A stretch of DNA of 64,000 bases. Origin: Exiguobacterium sp. J17977. GTDB lineage: Bacteria; Bacillota; Bacilli; Exiguobacteriales; Exiguobacteriaceae. The notes under the pieces were generated by a model that saw nothing but the letters and a program-made list of their open reading frames with translations, made no database searches and was not told the DNA's origin. Position numbers and translations under genes: made by a program. The first letter of the stretch is position 1; each line of letters opens with the position of its first letter. Positions 25,688 through 36,452 of this stretch are shown here, piece by piece. The stretch spans positions 558,001 through 622,000 of the forward strand of contig NZ_JAEQBB010000001.1 of NCBI RefSeq assembly GCF_018616375.1, written 5' to 3'.

Positions 25688-26234
25688 CTGTGTTCATATG
25701 TTTGTCGAGGATCCGCTCGATTTCACTCTGTTCGACTGCTGTGACCCCATCTTTCACTTTCGGGATGATCAACGCCTCATCTTCTTCATAATAGAGGAAG
25801 CGGTGCGTCTCGTTCTCGTTCACTTTGAGAATAGACGTCCAAGGGACTTGAGTCGTTCGATTAATTTTGCCACGAACGACATGCATCTCGACGTGCGTAT
25901 CAGAAAGTTGAAGCGTGATATCTGTTGGCCAGGCACTGTCTTTATTAACTAGACGAAATTGCCGAAGGACGAATGGTGCATATAAATCTTTAAGGAGGGG
26001 TCTGAGCAACAGCGCGAACAAAATACCTACACCGATTACAGTGAGTAAAAATAAAACGATTGACTCGGACCGGGGTAGAATAAAGGTTGTCGTGAAATAT
26101 CCGAGTAGGAATGCGGGGATACTCATGACAGTCAACCATATTTTACGGCTCTTCTTATGTTGATTTGAATGGGAAATCATGTCCTGTTGAAATGATAGAA
26201 CATCTTCAAGCGTCATTTTATATGCGGTGATCAT
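25665..26234 (-). CDS. YcxB-like membrane protein (paralogue 1)
   Basis: The 189-residue protein starts MITAYKMTLEDVLSFQQDMI. It has two adjacent hydrophobic helices (about residues 33-52 and 60-80) and then a C-terminal YcxB-type beta domain (WPTDITLQLSDTHVEMHV, VPWTSILKVNENE, YYEEDEALIIPK). Function in the family is unknown. A similar gene lies immediately upstream on the same strand at 26318-26872. The two share the order and the FLYYEEDEALIIPK versus YLYVEARDTIVVPK signature but differ strongly, indicating an old duplication. AAGGAGTACC lies before ATG 26234. Confidence 0.75.
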   Translation of the reverse strand: MITAYKMTLEDVLSFQQDMISHSNQHKKSRKIWLTVMSIPAFLLGYFTTTFILPRSESIVLFLLTVIGVGILFALLLRPLLKDLYAPFVLRQFRLVNKDSAWPTDITLQLSDTHVEMHVVRGKINRTTQVPWTSILKVNENETHRFLYYEEDEALIIPKVKDGVTAVEQSEIERILDKHMNTEKHTSSH

Positions 26235-26317
26235 TTAAGGTACTCCTTTCTGATTAAATCATATACGTGTACGTTCAGAAACATCGGACCATGTCTGTCT
26301 TCAGATCACATAGAAAA

Positions 26318-26872
26318 TCAGAGTGTGATATTTAAGTGTTTTTGTAACAGGTCATTAATCTTAATTTGTTCCGTCTCGCTCAGCATATGGTGTTGCTTCG
26401 GGACAACAATCGTATCTCTTGCTTCCACATATAGATAATGATTTTTCTCATCGCCACTTACTCGTTCAATCGCTTCCCATGCGACTTGAAGCCGTTTATT
26501 CACATTGTTGTGAAGCGAGTTGCGCTCGATCCCGTGCTCATTGATGTACAAGGTGATGTCACGTGGCCATTTCGTCTCTTGTTTCAGTAGATAGCGGAAT
26601 TGCCAAAGTGTGATGTTTACATACGCTTTTTTTAAGAAGGGAAACAATAGAAACGCTAGGAACAAACTTGAACCGATGGCGAGTCCGAGGAACAGAGGGG
26701 CAGAAATCGTTTGAGGTAACAAAAGAAGTGCGAGCAAGAATCCCCATGACACCGTAAGCAACATCAATATAATCGTGATGTGCCTCGCTCTTCTTTTATG
26801 GTAATCGGAATTTTCGATGAAGTTTTTTTGTACGGCGAAAAAATCATCTTTTGTTAAGTGAAAATGAATCAT
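26318..26872 (-). CDS. YcxB-like membrane protein (paralogue 2)
   Basis: The 184-residue protein starts MIHFHLTKDDFFAVQKNFIE. Two hydrophobic helices (about 30-50 and 55-75) precede the YcxB-type domain (WPRDITLYINEHGIERNS, VAWEAIERVSGDEKNHYLYVE, TIVVPK). ATG 26872 has AGGAG ten bases upstream. The TTG one codon earlier is less likely. It is 83 bp upstream of paralogue 1 and may share its transcript. Its function is unknown. Confidence 0.75.
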   Translation of the reverse strand: MIHFHLTKDDFFAVQKNFIENSDYHKRRARHITIILMLLTVSWGFLLALLLLPQTISAPLFLGLAIGSSLFLAFLLFPFLKKAYVNITLWQFRYLLKQETKWPRDITLYINEHGIERNSLHNNVNKRLQVAWEAIERVSGDEKNHYLYVEARDTIVVPKQHHMLSETEQIKINDLLQKHLNITL

Positions 26873-26964
26873 CAAACGTGAGCTCCTGTCTGTCGTATAT
26901 TGGTCTAAGTGACCGGACGAATTCCTGCAGATAAAGCTAACATAGGATGGATGAATTTCCCAAC

Positions 26965-26997
26965 AAAAAGGCCCAGTGACTGAACACTGGGCCTTTT
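26965..26997. terminator. Strong hairpin terminator of the short-chain dehydrogenase gene
   Basis: AAAGGCCCAGTG pairs with CACTGGGCCTTT around a 6-base loop, with A- and T-runs on both sides. Confidence 0.85.
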
Positions 26998-27004
26998 GAC
27001 AAGT

Positions 27005-27907
27005 TTATCCGTTTACGACCGTCCCACCATTGACGTGCATGACTTGACCGCTGACGTACGTCGAGTCGTCACTTGCGAGATACACGTAAGCCGGTGCGAG
27101 TTCCGCCGGCTGACCCGGACGTTTCATCTCGGCTGAGTCACCGAACGAGGCGACTTTGTCTGCCGGGAACGTCGAAGGAATGAGCGGTGTCCAAATTGGG
27201 CCTGGTGCGACACCGTTGACGCGAATCTTCTTCTCGGCAAGGTTGCTCGCGAGCGCACGCGTGAACGATGTGATTGCACCTTTCGTCGACGAGTAATCGA
27301 TCAACTGGTCGTTTCCTTGATACGCTGTGATGGACGTCGTATTGATGATGCTCGCGCCTTCGTTCAAATATGGAAGGGCGGCTTTCGTCAAATAGAACAT
27401 GCTGAAGATGTTCGTGCGGAACGTCTGCTCGAGTTGCTCATCCGAGATGTCGAGGAGCGACTCTTGTGGATGTTGCTCGGCGGCATTATTGACGAGGATA
27501 TCCAAGTGGCCGAACGTCTCGAGCGTCTGTTTGACGACATCTTGGCAGAAGTCCGAATCGCCGATGTCTCCTTGCAACAAGAGGCAGGCCTGCCCGAGTT
27601 CCTCGATGCGCTCTTTCGTCGCCTCGGCGTCCTCGAGCTCGTTTTGATCTTTATAGACGATGACCGTGTTCGCGCCTTCGTGGGCGAAGAAGATGGCGAC
27701 CGATTTCCCGATTCCCGAGTCGCCGCCTGTGATGATGGCCACTTTGTCTTTCAGTTTGTCGCTTCCTTTATATCCTTCACGCTCATAGATCGGGAACGGC
27801 TCCATCTTCGAGTCGATTCCCGGTTGATGGGCCTGCTCTTGGCCGTCCTTTTTGAACGACTCAAAATCGTGTCGGTTCCCCACTGTGTTTAAACGATTCT
27901 CACTCAT
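27005..27907 (-). CDS. Short-chain dehydrogenase/reductase, general-stress type
   Basis: The 300-residue protein has the glycine motif ITGGDSGIGKSVA, NNAAEQHP, the catalytic Ser in TTSITAYQGN, and YSSTKGA (Tyr and Lys). It ends with NGVAPGPIWTPLIPSTFP and a C-terminal VSGQVMHVNGG. The long N-terminal arm (FKKDGQEQAHQPGIDSKMEP) is typical of the YhdF/YdaD group of B. subtilis stress dehydrogenases, which have no firmly known substrate. ATG 27907 follows AAAGGGG. The gene is divergent from fadN. Confidence 0.88.
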   Translation of the reverse strand: MSENRLNTVGNRHDFESFKKDGQEQAHQPGIDSKMEPFPIYEREGYKGSDKLKDKVAIITGGDSGIGKSVAIFFAHEGANTVIVYKDQNELEDAEATKERIEELGQACLLLQGDIGDSDFCQDVVKQTLETFGHLDILVNNAAEQHPQESLLDISDEQLEQTFRTNIFSMFYLTKAALPYLNEGASIINTTSITAYQGNDQLIDYSSTKGAITSFTRALASNLAEKKIRVNGVAPGPIWTPLIPSTFPADKVASFGDSAEMKRPGQPAELAPAYVYLASDDSTYVSGQVMHVNGGTVVNG

Positions 27908-28009
27908 GTATACATTCCCCTTTCTCAAATTGACTCTTTCTGTCTATACCACACTCATCAAAATGTAATCGTCCTGAGCGAAATTGGAACGAATTTGAAA
28001 AATGAACGC

Positions 28010-28100
28010 TTGCGAATGAATTGTCATTCATTTATGATAGAAGAGTAAACACGATGGTGATTGCGATTTTTTTTACGCTTGAAATGAATCACTATTCATT
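28010..28100 (+). promoter_or_regulatory. fadNAE promoter with two FadR-type operators
   Basis: TTGCGA (28010-28015) and TATGAT (28033-28038) are 17 bp apart. The spacer is filled by a palindrome, AATGAAT-N4-ATTCATT (28015-28032). The same 18-bp palindrome recurs at 28083-28100 in the leader, 68 bp downstream. The pattern agrees with operators of the TetR-type FadR of Bacillus, which is released by long-chain acyl-CoA. Repression of the operon in the absence of fatty acids is therefore expected. Confidence 0.85.
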
Positions 28101-28120
28101 CTCATTGAGGGGGGAACAAT

Positions 28121-30532
28121 ATGACGAGTCACATCGAACAATCAGCCGACCTCCGTTTGACGAGTAACATCCGTTTTGCGGTCGTCATCGGTTCAGGAGT
28201 AATGGGGGCGGGGATTGCGGCTCACTTGGCGAACGCGGGGATTCGTTCGCTCATGCTCGACATCGTACCACGTGAATTGACGTCGAAAGAAGAAGCGAAA
28301 GGGCTCACGCTCGAGTCACCAGAAGTGCGGAACCGCATCGCTTCCGAGAACCGTCAGAAGCTATTGAAACAGAACCCGGCACCGCTCGCGACAGCGGATC
28401 ATTTGAACTTCATCGACGTGGGGAACTTAGAAGATGATCTCGAGCGCTTGAAGGAAGCGGACTGGGTCATCGAGGTCGTCGTCGAACGGCTCGACGTGAA
28501 ACAACAGCTGTTCGAGAAAATCGCTCCTTACATCCGTGAAGACGCGATTCTCAGCTCGAACACGTCAGGCATCTCGATCGAGGCGATGGCGAGCGTATTG
28601 CCGGAAGGCTTGAAGACACGTTTCCTCGGGACACACTTCTTCAACCCGCCACGTTATTTGAAACTGCTCGAACTCATCCCGACGGAGCAGACGGCACGCC
28701 CGGTCATCGACTTCATGGCCCGCTTCGCGGAGGACCGTCTCGGGAAAGGCGTCGTCGAAGCGAAAGACACACCGAACTTCATCGGTAACCGCATCGGTAC
28801 GTACGGACTCCTCGTCACGTTCGAAGAGATGCTCAAACAGAACGCCTCGATCGGCGAGATGGACTCGATCACCGGACCGCTCATCGGCCGGCCAAAATCG
28901 GCGACATTCCGTACGCTCGACGTCGTCGGCATCGACACGTTCGTCCACGTCGCCGGAAACGTCTATGAGACGCTCGACGCAGGTGAAGAGAAGGACACGT
29001 TCGACGTCCCGACTGAAATGAAGACGCTCGTCGAGAAGGGCTGGATCGGCCAGAAGGCCGGACAAGGCTTCTATAAGAAGGACGGCAGAGTCATCCAGGA
29101 GCTCAACCTTCACACGTTCGAGTACGAACAATTGAAAGCGATTACAGGTCCAGAGCTCGACCAAATCAAATCGCTCCCGGGCTCGAAGGCGAAGTTGAAA
29201 GGCGCCATCTTGAACAAAGGACGCATCGGACAACTGCTCTGGCCGGTCACGGCGAAGACGCTCGTCTACTCGGCGCGTCTCACAGGCGAAATCAGTGACT
29301 CAATCGTCGCCATCGATGACGCGATGAAGTGGGGCTTCGGCTGGAAGTTCGGACCGTTCGAGACGTGGGACGCACTCGGCGTCGAGAAATCGGTCGCCCG
29401 TATGAAAGCGGAAGGGTATGACGTCCCGGCGTGGATCGACGAGATGCTCGCTGCCGGACACACGACATTCTATAAGGGAGACCAGTATTACGACCAAGCG
29501 TCACAGACGTACGTTGAGAAGACCGTCAACCCGAAAGAAGTGAAACTCGCACCGCTCGCCAAATCGAACGGAATCGTGCTCGAGAACGGCGGGGCCCGCC
29601 TCATCGACATCGGTGACGACGTCGTCGCCCTTGAGTTCACGTCACCGAACAATGCGATTGGTGTCGACATTATGCAGATGATTGAACAGTCAATCGACCT
29701 CGTCGAGACCGACTTCAAAGGACTCGTCCTCGCCAACGACGGCAAGAACTTCTGTGTCGGCGCCAACCTGGCGATGATGCTCATGGAAGCGGAAGACGAG
29801 AACTGGTACGAGCTCGACTGGATCATCAACAAGTTCCAACAAGTCGTCCAGAAGATTCGCTACGCAGGTCGCCCGGTCGTCGTCGCGCCTTACGGCATGA
29901 CGCTCGGCGGCGGGACAGAAATCAGCTTGCCGGCCGCACGCATGCAGGCGGCGCTTGAGACATACATGGGTCTCGTTGAAGTCGGTGTCGGCCTCATCCC
30001 AGGTGGGGGGGGGAACGTCAACACGTACCGTCGACTCCTCGAGCAAACGCCGAAGTCGATGCAAAACATCGAGAAAGCGGCGCAACAGACGTTCGAGAAT
30101 ATCGCCATGGCGAAAGTATCGAAGTCGGCCTATGACGCGAAAGCGCTCGGCTATCACCGCCCGGTCGACGACATCTCGATGAACCGCGACCACTTGACGT
30201 TCGATGCGAAACAGACGGTACTCGGTCTCGCTGACGGCTATACGGCACCGGTTCGTGAGAAGTTGCCGGTCGTCGGTCAAACGGGGAAAGCGACGCTCGA
30301 ACTCGCAGCGTACGAGATGTTCTACGGTGGCTATATCTCTGAACACGATTTGAAGATTGCGAAAAAACTTGCCCACGTTATCAGTGGCGGCGATTTGGCA
30401 TACGGCACGATGGTCGACGAGCAGTACTTCCTCGACATCGAGCGCGAGGCGTTCCTAAGCCTCATCGGGGAACCGAAATCGCAGCAACGGATGCAACATA
30501 TGCTCGTCAAAGGCAAGCCACTTCGGAACTGA
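28121..30532 (+). CDS. fadN: 3-hydroxyacyl-CoA dehydrogenase / enoyl-CoA hydratase FadN
   Basis: The 803-residue protein has an N-terminal Rossmann domain (VVIGSGVMGAGIAAHLANAG), SSNTSGISIEAMA, HFFNPPRYLKLLE with the catalytic His, and a second HAD domain. From about residue 480 an enoyl-CoA hydratase domain follows (FTSPNNAIGVDIM, ANDGKNFCVGANLAMM, GMTLGGGTE). This is the FadN architecture of B. subtilis (YusL), with the dehydrogenase before the hydratase. It performs two steps of fatty acid beta-oxidation. It is the first gene of a fadNAE operon, 20 bp from fadA. Confidence 0.95.
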   Translation: MTSHIEQSADLRLTSNIRFAVVIGSGVMGAGIAAHLANAGIRSLMLDIVPRELTSKEEAKGLTLESPEVRNRIASENRQKLLKQNPAPLATADHLNFIDVGNLEDDLERLKEADWVIEVVVERLDVKQQLFEKIAPYIREDAILSSNTSGISIEAMASVLPEGLKTRFLGTHFFNPPRYLKLLELIPTEQTARPVIDFMARFAEDRLGKGVVEAKDTPNFIGNRIGTYGLLVTFEEMLKQNASIGEMDSITGPLIGRPKSATFRTLDVVGIDTFVHVAGNVYETLDAGEEKDTFDVPTEMKTLVEKGWIGQKAGQGFYKKDGRVIQELNLHTFEYEQLKAITGPELDQIKSLPGSKAKLKGAILNKGRIGQLLWPVTAKTLVYSARLTGEISDSIVAIDDAMKWGFGWKFGPFETWDALGVEKSVARMKAEGYDVPAWIDEMLAAGHTTFYKGDQYYDQASQTYVEKTVNPKEVKLAPLAKSNGIVLENGGARLIDIGDDVVALEFTSPNNAIGVDIMQMIEQSIDLVETDFKGLVLANDGKNFCVGANLAMMLMEAEDENWYELDWIINKFQQVVQKIRYAGRPVVVAPYGMTLGGGTEISLPAARMQAALETYMGLVEVGVGLIPGGGGNVNTYRRLLEQTPKSMQNIEKAAQQTFENIAMAKVSKSAYDAKALGYHRPVDDISMNRDHLTFDAKQTVLGLADGYTAPVREKLPVVGQTGKATLELAAYEMFYGGYISEHDLKIAKKLAHVISGGDLAYGTMVDEQYFLDIEREAFLSLIGEPKSQQRMQHMLVKGKPLRN

Positions 30533-30551
30533 CAAAAGGGGGACTTAACAG

Positions 30552-31724
<1,173 letters not shown>

Positions 31725-31737
31725 GGGGGAATTGACA

Positions 31738-33522
31738 ATGGAACGTACAGAACACGAATTGATTAAAGGCGGTAGCTTCGTCATCGACGCACTCGACGCG
31801 GATCGTTTGTTCACACCGGAAGACTTCTCAGATGAGCACAAGATGATCGGCGACACGACGGCGAGCTTCGTCGACGACCGTGTCATGCCTGTCCTTGGAC
31901 GCATCGAGAAACACGAGTTCGATCTCTCGGTCGAACTGTTGAAAGAAGCGGGCGAGCTCGGCCTCCTCGGCGCGGACGTGCCAGAAGAGTACGGCGGTTA
32001 TCAGCTCGATAAAATCTCGTCATCGATCATCACGGAACGGTTCGCCAAAGCGCGTTCATTCGCCCTCAGCTACGGCGCCCACGTCGGCATCGGGACGCTC
32101 CCGATCGTCTTCTTCGGGACAGAAGAGCAAAAGCATAAGTATTTGCCGAAGCTCGCGACTGGTGAATGGATCGCCGCATACGCGCTCACAGAGCCAGGCT
32201 CAGGGTCGGACGCGCTCGGTGCGAAAGCGACGGCCGTCTTGAACGAGGCCGGCACGCACTACGTCTTGAACGGGGAAAAACAATGGATCACGAACGCCGG
32301 TTTCGCGAACGTGTTCGTCGTCTACGCGAAAATCGACGGCGACAAGTTCAGCGCCTTCATCGTCGAGCGTGACTTCAACGGTGTCTCGACAGGCGCCGAA
32401 GAACAGAAGATGGGCATCAAAGGCTCATCGACACGGACGCTCATCTTAGAAGACGTCGAAGTCCCGGTCGACAACCTCCTCGGAGAAATCGGCAAAGGCC
32501 ACGTCATCGCCTTCAACATCTTGAACGTCGGTCGTTATAAACTTGCGGTCGGTGCGGTCGGTTCGTCGAAACGTGCGTTCGATCTCTCGGTCCAGTACGC
32601 GAACGAACGCAAACAGTTCAAGACACCGATTAGTCAGTTCCCGCTCATCCAAGAGAAACTCGCGACGATGGCTGCGAACATCTATGCGATGGAGAGCTCG
32701 GTTTACCGGACAGGCGGTCTGTTCCAAGACAGCCTCGACGCGCTAGGCGACGACAACATGCGTGACGGTTCGAAGGTTGCCCAAGCCATCGCCGAATACG
32801 CGATTGAATGTTCACTCAACAAAGTGTTCGCCTCGGAGACGTTCGACTACGTCGTCGACGAAGCGGTCCAAATCCACGGCGGCTACGGCTTCATGACTGA
32901 ATATGAAGTCGAGAACTTGTACCGTGACTCACGCATCAACCGCATCTTCGAAGGAACGAATGAAATCAACCGCTTGATCGTACCGAGCACGCTCCTCAAG
33001 AAAGCGATGAAAGGCGACTTGCCGCTCCTCGCCGAAGCACAGAAGCTCCAAAAAGAGCTCATGAGCTACATGCCACAAGAACTTGACGGGTCGCCGCTCG
33101 CACGTGAGAAGATGCTTCTGTCGAACATGAAGAAAATCAACTTGATGATTGCCGGAACGGCCGTCCAGAAATATCAGCAGGCCCTCCAGAACGAGCAAGA
33201 GATTCTCGCGAAGATTGCCGACATCATCAGCGCCATCTACGCGCTTGAAGCGGCCATCGCACGGACGGAGAAAGCCATCGCCCGTACCGGCGCTGAGAAG
33301 AACCAGCAGAAAGTCCGCTATACCGAAATCTTCGCCGAGCAAGTGTTCAAGCAAGTCGAACTCATGGCGAAAGAAGTGTTGTATGCGGCCGCATCGGGCG
33401 ACGAGCAGCGCATGCTCTTGTCGGCGATGAAGAAGTTCAGCCGCTATCAGCCAATCAACGTCATCGGCACGAAGCGCGAAGTCGCAGCGAGCCTCATCAA
33501 AGCGAACAAGTTCATCGTCTAA
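31738..33522 (+). CDS. fadE: Acyl-CoA dehydrogenase FadE
   Basis: The 594-residue enzyme is of the long Firmicutes FadE type (YusJ), with an extra C-terminal domain. [13 protein letters not shown] and [14 protein letters not shown] are the FAD and substrate motifs, and [18 protein letters not shown] carries the catalytic Glu region. It oxidises acyl-CoA to enoyl-CoA, the first beta-oxidation step. ATG 31738 follows AAGGGGGA and comes 13 bp after fadA. A strong terminator ends the operon. Confidence 0.93.
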   Translation: MERTEHELIKGGSFVIDALDADRLFTPEDFSDEHKMIGDTTASFVDDRVMPVLGRIEKHEFDLSVELLKEAGELGLLGADVPEEYGGYQLDKISSSIITERFAKARSFALSYGAHVGIGTLPIVFFGTEEQKHKYLPKLATGEWIAAYALTEPGSGSDALGAKATAVLNEAGTHYVLNGEKQWITNAGFANVFVVYAKIDGDKFSAFIVERDFNGVSTGAEEQKMGIKGSSTRTLILEDVEVPVDNLLGEIGKGHVIAFNILNVGRYKLAVGAVGSSKRAFDLSVQYANERKQFKTPISQFPLIQEKLATMAANIYAMESSVYRTGGLFQDSLDALGDDNMRDGSKVAQAIAEYAIECSLNKVFASETFDYVVDEAVQIHGGYGFMTEYEVENLYRDSRINRIFEGTNEINRLIVPSTLLKKAMKGDLPLLAEAQKLQKELMSYMPQELDGSPLAREKMLLSNMKKINLMIAGTAVQKYQQALQNEQEILAKIADIISAIYALEAAIARTEKAIARTGAEKNQQKVRYTEIFAEQVFKQVELMAKEVLYAAASGDEQRMLLSAMKKFSRYQPINVIGTKREVAASLIKANKFIV

Positions 33523-33530
33523 GCAAACGA

Positions 33531-33569
33531 AAGAAAGGGTGGCCGGACGCGGTCGGCCCTTTCTTTTTG
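33531..33569 (+). terminator. Terminator of the fadNAE operon
   Basis: AAGAAAGGG with GGCCG pairs with CGGCC and CCTTTCTT, followed by TTTT. Confidence 0.85.
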
Positions 33570-33609
33570 ATGTCTGCGGACGATACAATGGACGAAGGAG
33601 GGGATACAT

Positions 33610-34338
33610 ATGAGACGAGATGATTTGTTAGAACGGATGGATGCGATTGGCCGCTCGGTCGCCGAGCAGGAAGGTACGCTCATGCTGCTCGCACTCGGTT
33701 CGATTGGACTCGAGATGGAGCGCCTCGACGACTATTCGGACCTCGATTTCTTTTTGATCGTCGAGGACGGGCATAAGGCCCGTTTTATCGACAAGTTGGA
33801 TTGGCTCGCGGTCGAGCCGTTGGCGTACCAGTTCCAAAACACGGAAGACGGGCACAAGGTCATGTATGCGGACGGCATTTACGCCGAGTTTGCCGTGTTC
33901 GAGGTCGTAGAGATGCCTGGCATTGCCTATACGCCGGGACGTGTCGTCTGGCAGCGTGACGAGGCGCTCGACACGTTCGCGACGCCAAAGGTTGTCACAC
34001 GCCCTTCAGACGCCGCACACCGCTACGAGGAGGCGCTGACGAACCTATACGTCGGACTGCTCCGAGAACGGCGCGGCGAACAGCTCGCCGGCTTCGAACT
34101 GATTCAAGTCGCGGCTGTCAATAATGTATTGATCGCCTACGGGGAGACGAGCGACCCGTTCAATCCGACGCGACGGGTCGAAGGGACGCATCCAGAGCTC
34201 ATCGCACGTCTTGAGGAGTGGCTCCCTGGATACGGAAAATCGGTCGAGGCGGCCGCAGCGATCCTCCGCCACATCGAGGCGCACCATCCGGTCAATCCGA
34301 CGCTCAAGCGAGAGATTGTGCGCTTGCTTGAAGCGTGA
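33610..34338 (+). CDS. Nucleotidyltransferase domain protein
   Basis: The 242-residue protein shows ALGSIGLEMERLDDYSDLD, the GS and Asp-x-Asp motif of the nucleotidyltransferase superfamily, near residue 30-50. It is followed by FFLIVEDGHKARFIDKLD and later a helical domain with YEEALTNLYVGLLRERRGE. Relatives include aminoglycoside/lincosamide-type transferases, but the substrate is unknown and resistance should not be assumed. ATG 33610 follows GAAGGAGGGG. It stands between the fad operon and the yusI-like gene. Confidence 0.75.
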   Translation: MRRDDLLERMDAIGRSVAEQEGTLMLLALGSIGLEMERLDDYSDLDFFLIVEDGHKARFIDKLDWLAVEPLAYQFQNTEDGHKVMYADGIYAEFAVFEVVEMPGIAYTPGRVVWQRDEALDTFATPKVVTRPSDAAHRYEEALTNLYVGLLRERRGEQLAGFELIQVAAVNNVLIAYGETSDPFNPTRRVEGTHPELIARLEEWLPGYGKSVEAAAAILRHIEAHHPVNPTLKREIVRLLEA

Positions 34339-34383
34339 ACCGACGAATCGCAATATGCTACAGTAACAGGAGAGGTGATGAAC

Positions 34384-34746
34384 ATGGTGACACTATATGG
34401 CTATCCGCCATGCAGTACGTGTAAAAAAGCAGAGAAGTGGTTGAAAGAGAACGGCGTCGACTATACATACGTCCATATCGTCGAGGCGACCCCGTCGCAA
34501 GACGAGTTGGCCGAGCTATGGAAACAGTCGGGCCTGCCGCTCAAAAAGTTCTTCAATACGAGCGGGCAAGTGTATCGGAACGAAGGTATTAAAGACAAGC
34601 TGCCACATCTATCAGAAGACGAACAACTCGAGCTTCTCGCGAGCAATGGTATGCTTTTGAAGCGCCCAATCGTGACAGATGGTCAAAAATCAACTGTCGG
34701 ATTTTCAGAAAAGTCGTTTACAGACGTTTGGGGCGAAGTGCTATAA
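34384..34746 (+). CDS. yusI: ArsC/Spx family thiol protein (YusI-like)
   Basis: The 120-residue protein has a thioredoxin-like fold with YGYPPCSTCKKAEKWL (CxxC at the N-terminal helix), VHIVEATPS, GLPLKKFFNTSGQVYR and LLKRPIVTDG. These match B. subtilis YusI, which lies beside gcvH as here. It may be a reductase but has no proven substrate. ATG 34384 best fits the family start. ATG 34378 is also possible, since the site AGGAGAGGTG covers both. Confidence 0.85.
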   Translation: MVTLYGYPPCSTCKKAEKWLKENGVDYTYVHIVEATPSQDELAELWKQSGLPLKKFFNTSGQVYRNEGIKDKLPHLSEDEQLELLASNGMLLKRPIVTDGQKSTVGFSEKSFTDVWGEVL

Positions 34747-34785
34747 TACTCGTGTGAGTCTAATTCATTTGAGGGGGAAGTTAAG

Positions 34786-35169
34786 ATGAGCAAAGTACCT
34801 GCCAATCTACGTTATTCAAAAGAGCACGAATGGGTGGAAGTGAATGGAAGCGTGGCCCGCATCGGGATCACGGATTTCGCACAAAGCGAACTAGGGGATA
34901 TCGTCTTTGTCGAACTTCCTGAAGTCGGTGGCACGATTTTACTCGACGAGCCATTCGGCTCAGTTGAATCGGTCAAGACGGTTTCGGAGCTTTATGCACC
35001 GATCTCTGGAAAAATCACAGCGGTGAACGAATCACTTGCCGATTCACCAGAACTCGTCAACGAAGCACCGTTCGAAGGCGCTTGGATGATCGAAGTCGAG
35101 TTGAACGACGCGTCGGACGTCGACAAGCTCATGTCAGCCGAAGAATACGAAGCGATGATTCAAGGCTAA
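34786..35169 (+). CDS. gcvH: Glycine cleavage system H protein
   Basis: The 127-residue protein has [33 protein letters not shown] and [14 protein letters not shown], where the Lys receives lipoate, followed by SGKITAVN and [11 protein letters not shown]. It carries the aminomethyl group in the glycine cleavage complex. In Firmicutes lacking an octanoyltransferase of another type it is also the relay for lipoate assembly (known for B. subtilis). The ribosome site GAGGGGGAAG precedes ATG. A terminator follows. Confidence 0.95.
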   Translation: MSKVPANLRYSKEHEWVEVNGSVARIGITDFAQSELGDIVFVELPEVGGTILLDEPFGSVESVKTVSELYAPISGKITAVNESLADSPELVNEAPFEGAWMIEVELNDASDVDKLMSAEEYEAMIQG

Positions 35170-35173
35170 ACAA

Positions 35174-35210
35174 AACCCGGTTTCTCTTCATGAGAAGCCG
35201 GGTCTTTTTA
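35174..35210. terminator. Terminator of gcvH, shared with the convergent gene
   Basis: ACCCGGTTTCTC pairs with GAGAAGCCGGGT around a 5-base loop, followed by a T-run. Confidence 0.8.
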
Positions 35211-35211
35211 A

Positions 35212-36264
35212 TTAATCGAAGTCGAGACGGTAATGATCAGGCTGGATGAGCGACGTCCGGTTGAACAAGCGATAGAACAGTATCCCGAGTGCGATCGGGA
35301 TGAGTCCGAATAAGACGACGACGAGCATGACGTTCCAGAGTGCGAAGCCTCCCGGCATCAAGTGCAAGGCGTTGACCGGGCCGATGAGACCGGAGACGCC
35401 GAAACCGGCACTGATTGGTGTGCCTTCGATGCGAAGGATGCCTGCGAGCGCTCCGAGGATGGCCGCATTGGCGAGTACCGGCAACATCATGATCGGACGA
35501 CGGACGAAGTTCGCCATTTGAATCTTCGGTGAGCCGAGGAAGTGGGCGATCGACGTTCCGGTCGCGTTCATCTGCCAGCCAGCGATGGCGAGACCGAAGC
35601 CGGCAGCGACGACGCCAAGGTTGGCGGCCCCGGCAGCGACACCAGACAGGCTGATGGCTGTGGCGATCCCGACCGTCGAGATTGGCGAGACGATGATGAG
35701 CGAGAACGCCATCGCAATCAACATGCCCATCACGATCGGCTGCAGTTCTGTCATCGTCATGATGATCGTTCCGACGTACGTCGTGATCTGTGAGATGTAT
35801 GTGAGCAAGAACGCGCCGATGCCTCCCGCCACGACGATGACCGTCATCGGCAAGACGAGCACGGTGTATGTCTTCAAGCGTGGCGACAACTGCATGACGA
35901 GGAACGTCGCGAGAGCAGCCGTCACACCGGCCGTGATGACGTCACCGATTCCGGCCATGAGGAACGCGCCTTCCTCGATGCGGATGGCGCCGCTCCCGAC
36001 CTGGGTCGCGATGCCGATCGTCCCGGCCTCGAGCGCCGAGCGTCCGAACTGCATGGCGACGGCGACACCGATGATGACCGGTAAGAGGCGCATCGCAATC
36101 GTCGTCGCATCTAAGATGAACTGCAAGGACGGAAAATACGGCAAGATGGCTTTCGTTAATTCACCGAGCAAAGCGCTCGGGATGAGGGCGATGAGGATGG
36201 CAAGACTGAGGCCGTTCAAGACGTTCATTAAAAATTGTTTTCCACTAAGCTTCTCTTCCGTCAT
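35212..36264 (-). CDS. PTS IIC-like membrane protein (PTS_EIIC_2 type)
   Basis: The 350-residue protein has 8-10 hydrophobic helices. It begins with GKQFLMNVLNGLSLAILIALIPSALLGE and ends in a RLFNRTSLIQPDHY tail. TIGIATQVGSG, GAGAANLGV-like glycine-rich turns and GGFALWNVM agree with the PTS_EIIC_2 family. No IIA or IIB gene is near, so its transport partner and substrate are unknown. ATG 36264 has no strong ribosome site beyond CAGGTGAAT. Confidence 0.75.
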   Translation of the reverse strand: MTEEKLSGKQFLMNVLNGLSLAILIALIPSALLGELTKAILPYFPSLQFILDATTIAMRLLPVIIGVAVAMQFGRSALEAGTIGIATQVGSGAIRIEEGAFLMAGIGDVITAGVTAALATFLVMQLSPRLKTYTVLVLPMTVIVVAGGIGAFLLTYISQITTYVGTIIMTMTELQPIVMGMLIAMAFSLIIVSPISTVGIATAISLSGVAAGAANLGVVAAGFGLAIAGWQMNATGTSIAHFLGSPKIQMANFVRRPIMMLPVLANAAILGALAGILRIEGTPISAGFGVSGLIGPVNALHLMPGGFALWNVMLVVVLFGLIPIALGILFYRLFNRTSLIQPDHYRLDFD

Positions 36265-36452
36265 TGGGGATTCACCTGTCCTTTTCTACTGGTTTGCTGT
36301 TATGTACAAAAGCGATAAAGTTAAAGACCATACTATGCCTCTTTCTGCCGAGCGTCAATACAAAATGTTGAAATGTTCAGAATTTTCCATATGAGCACAA
36401 CTTTTGAACCGACCGAGCCGGATTCATATACTTATGAAGAGAGGTGAATAAA

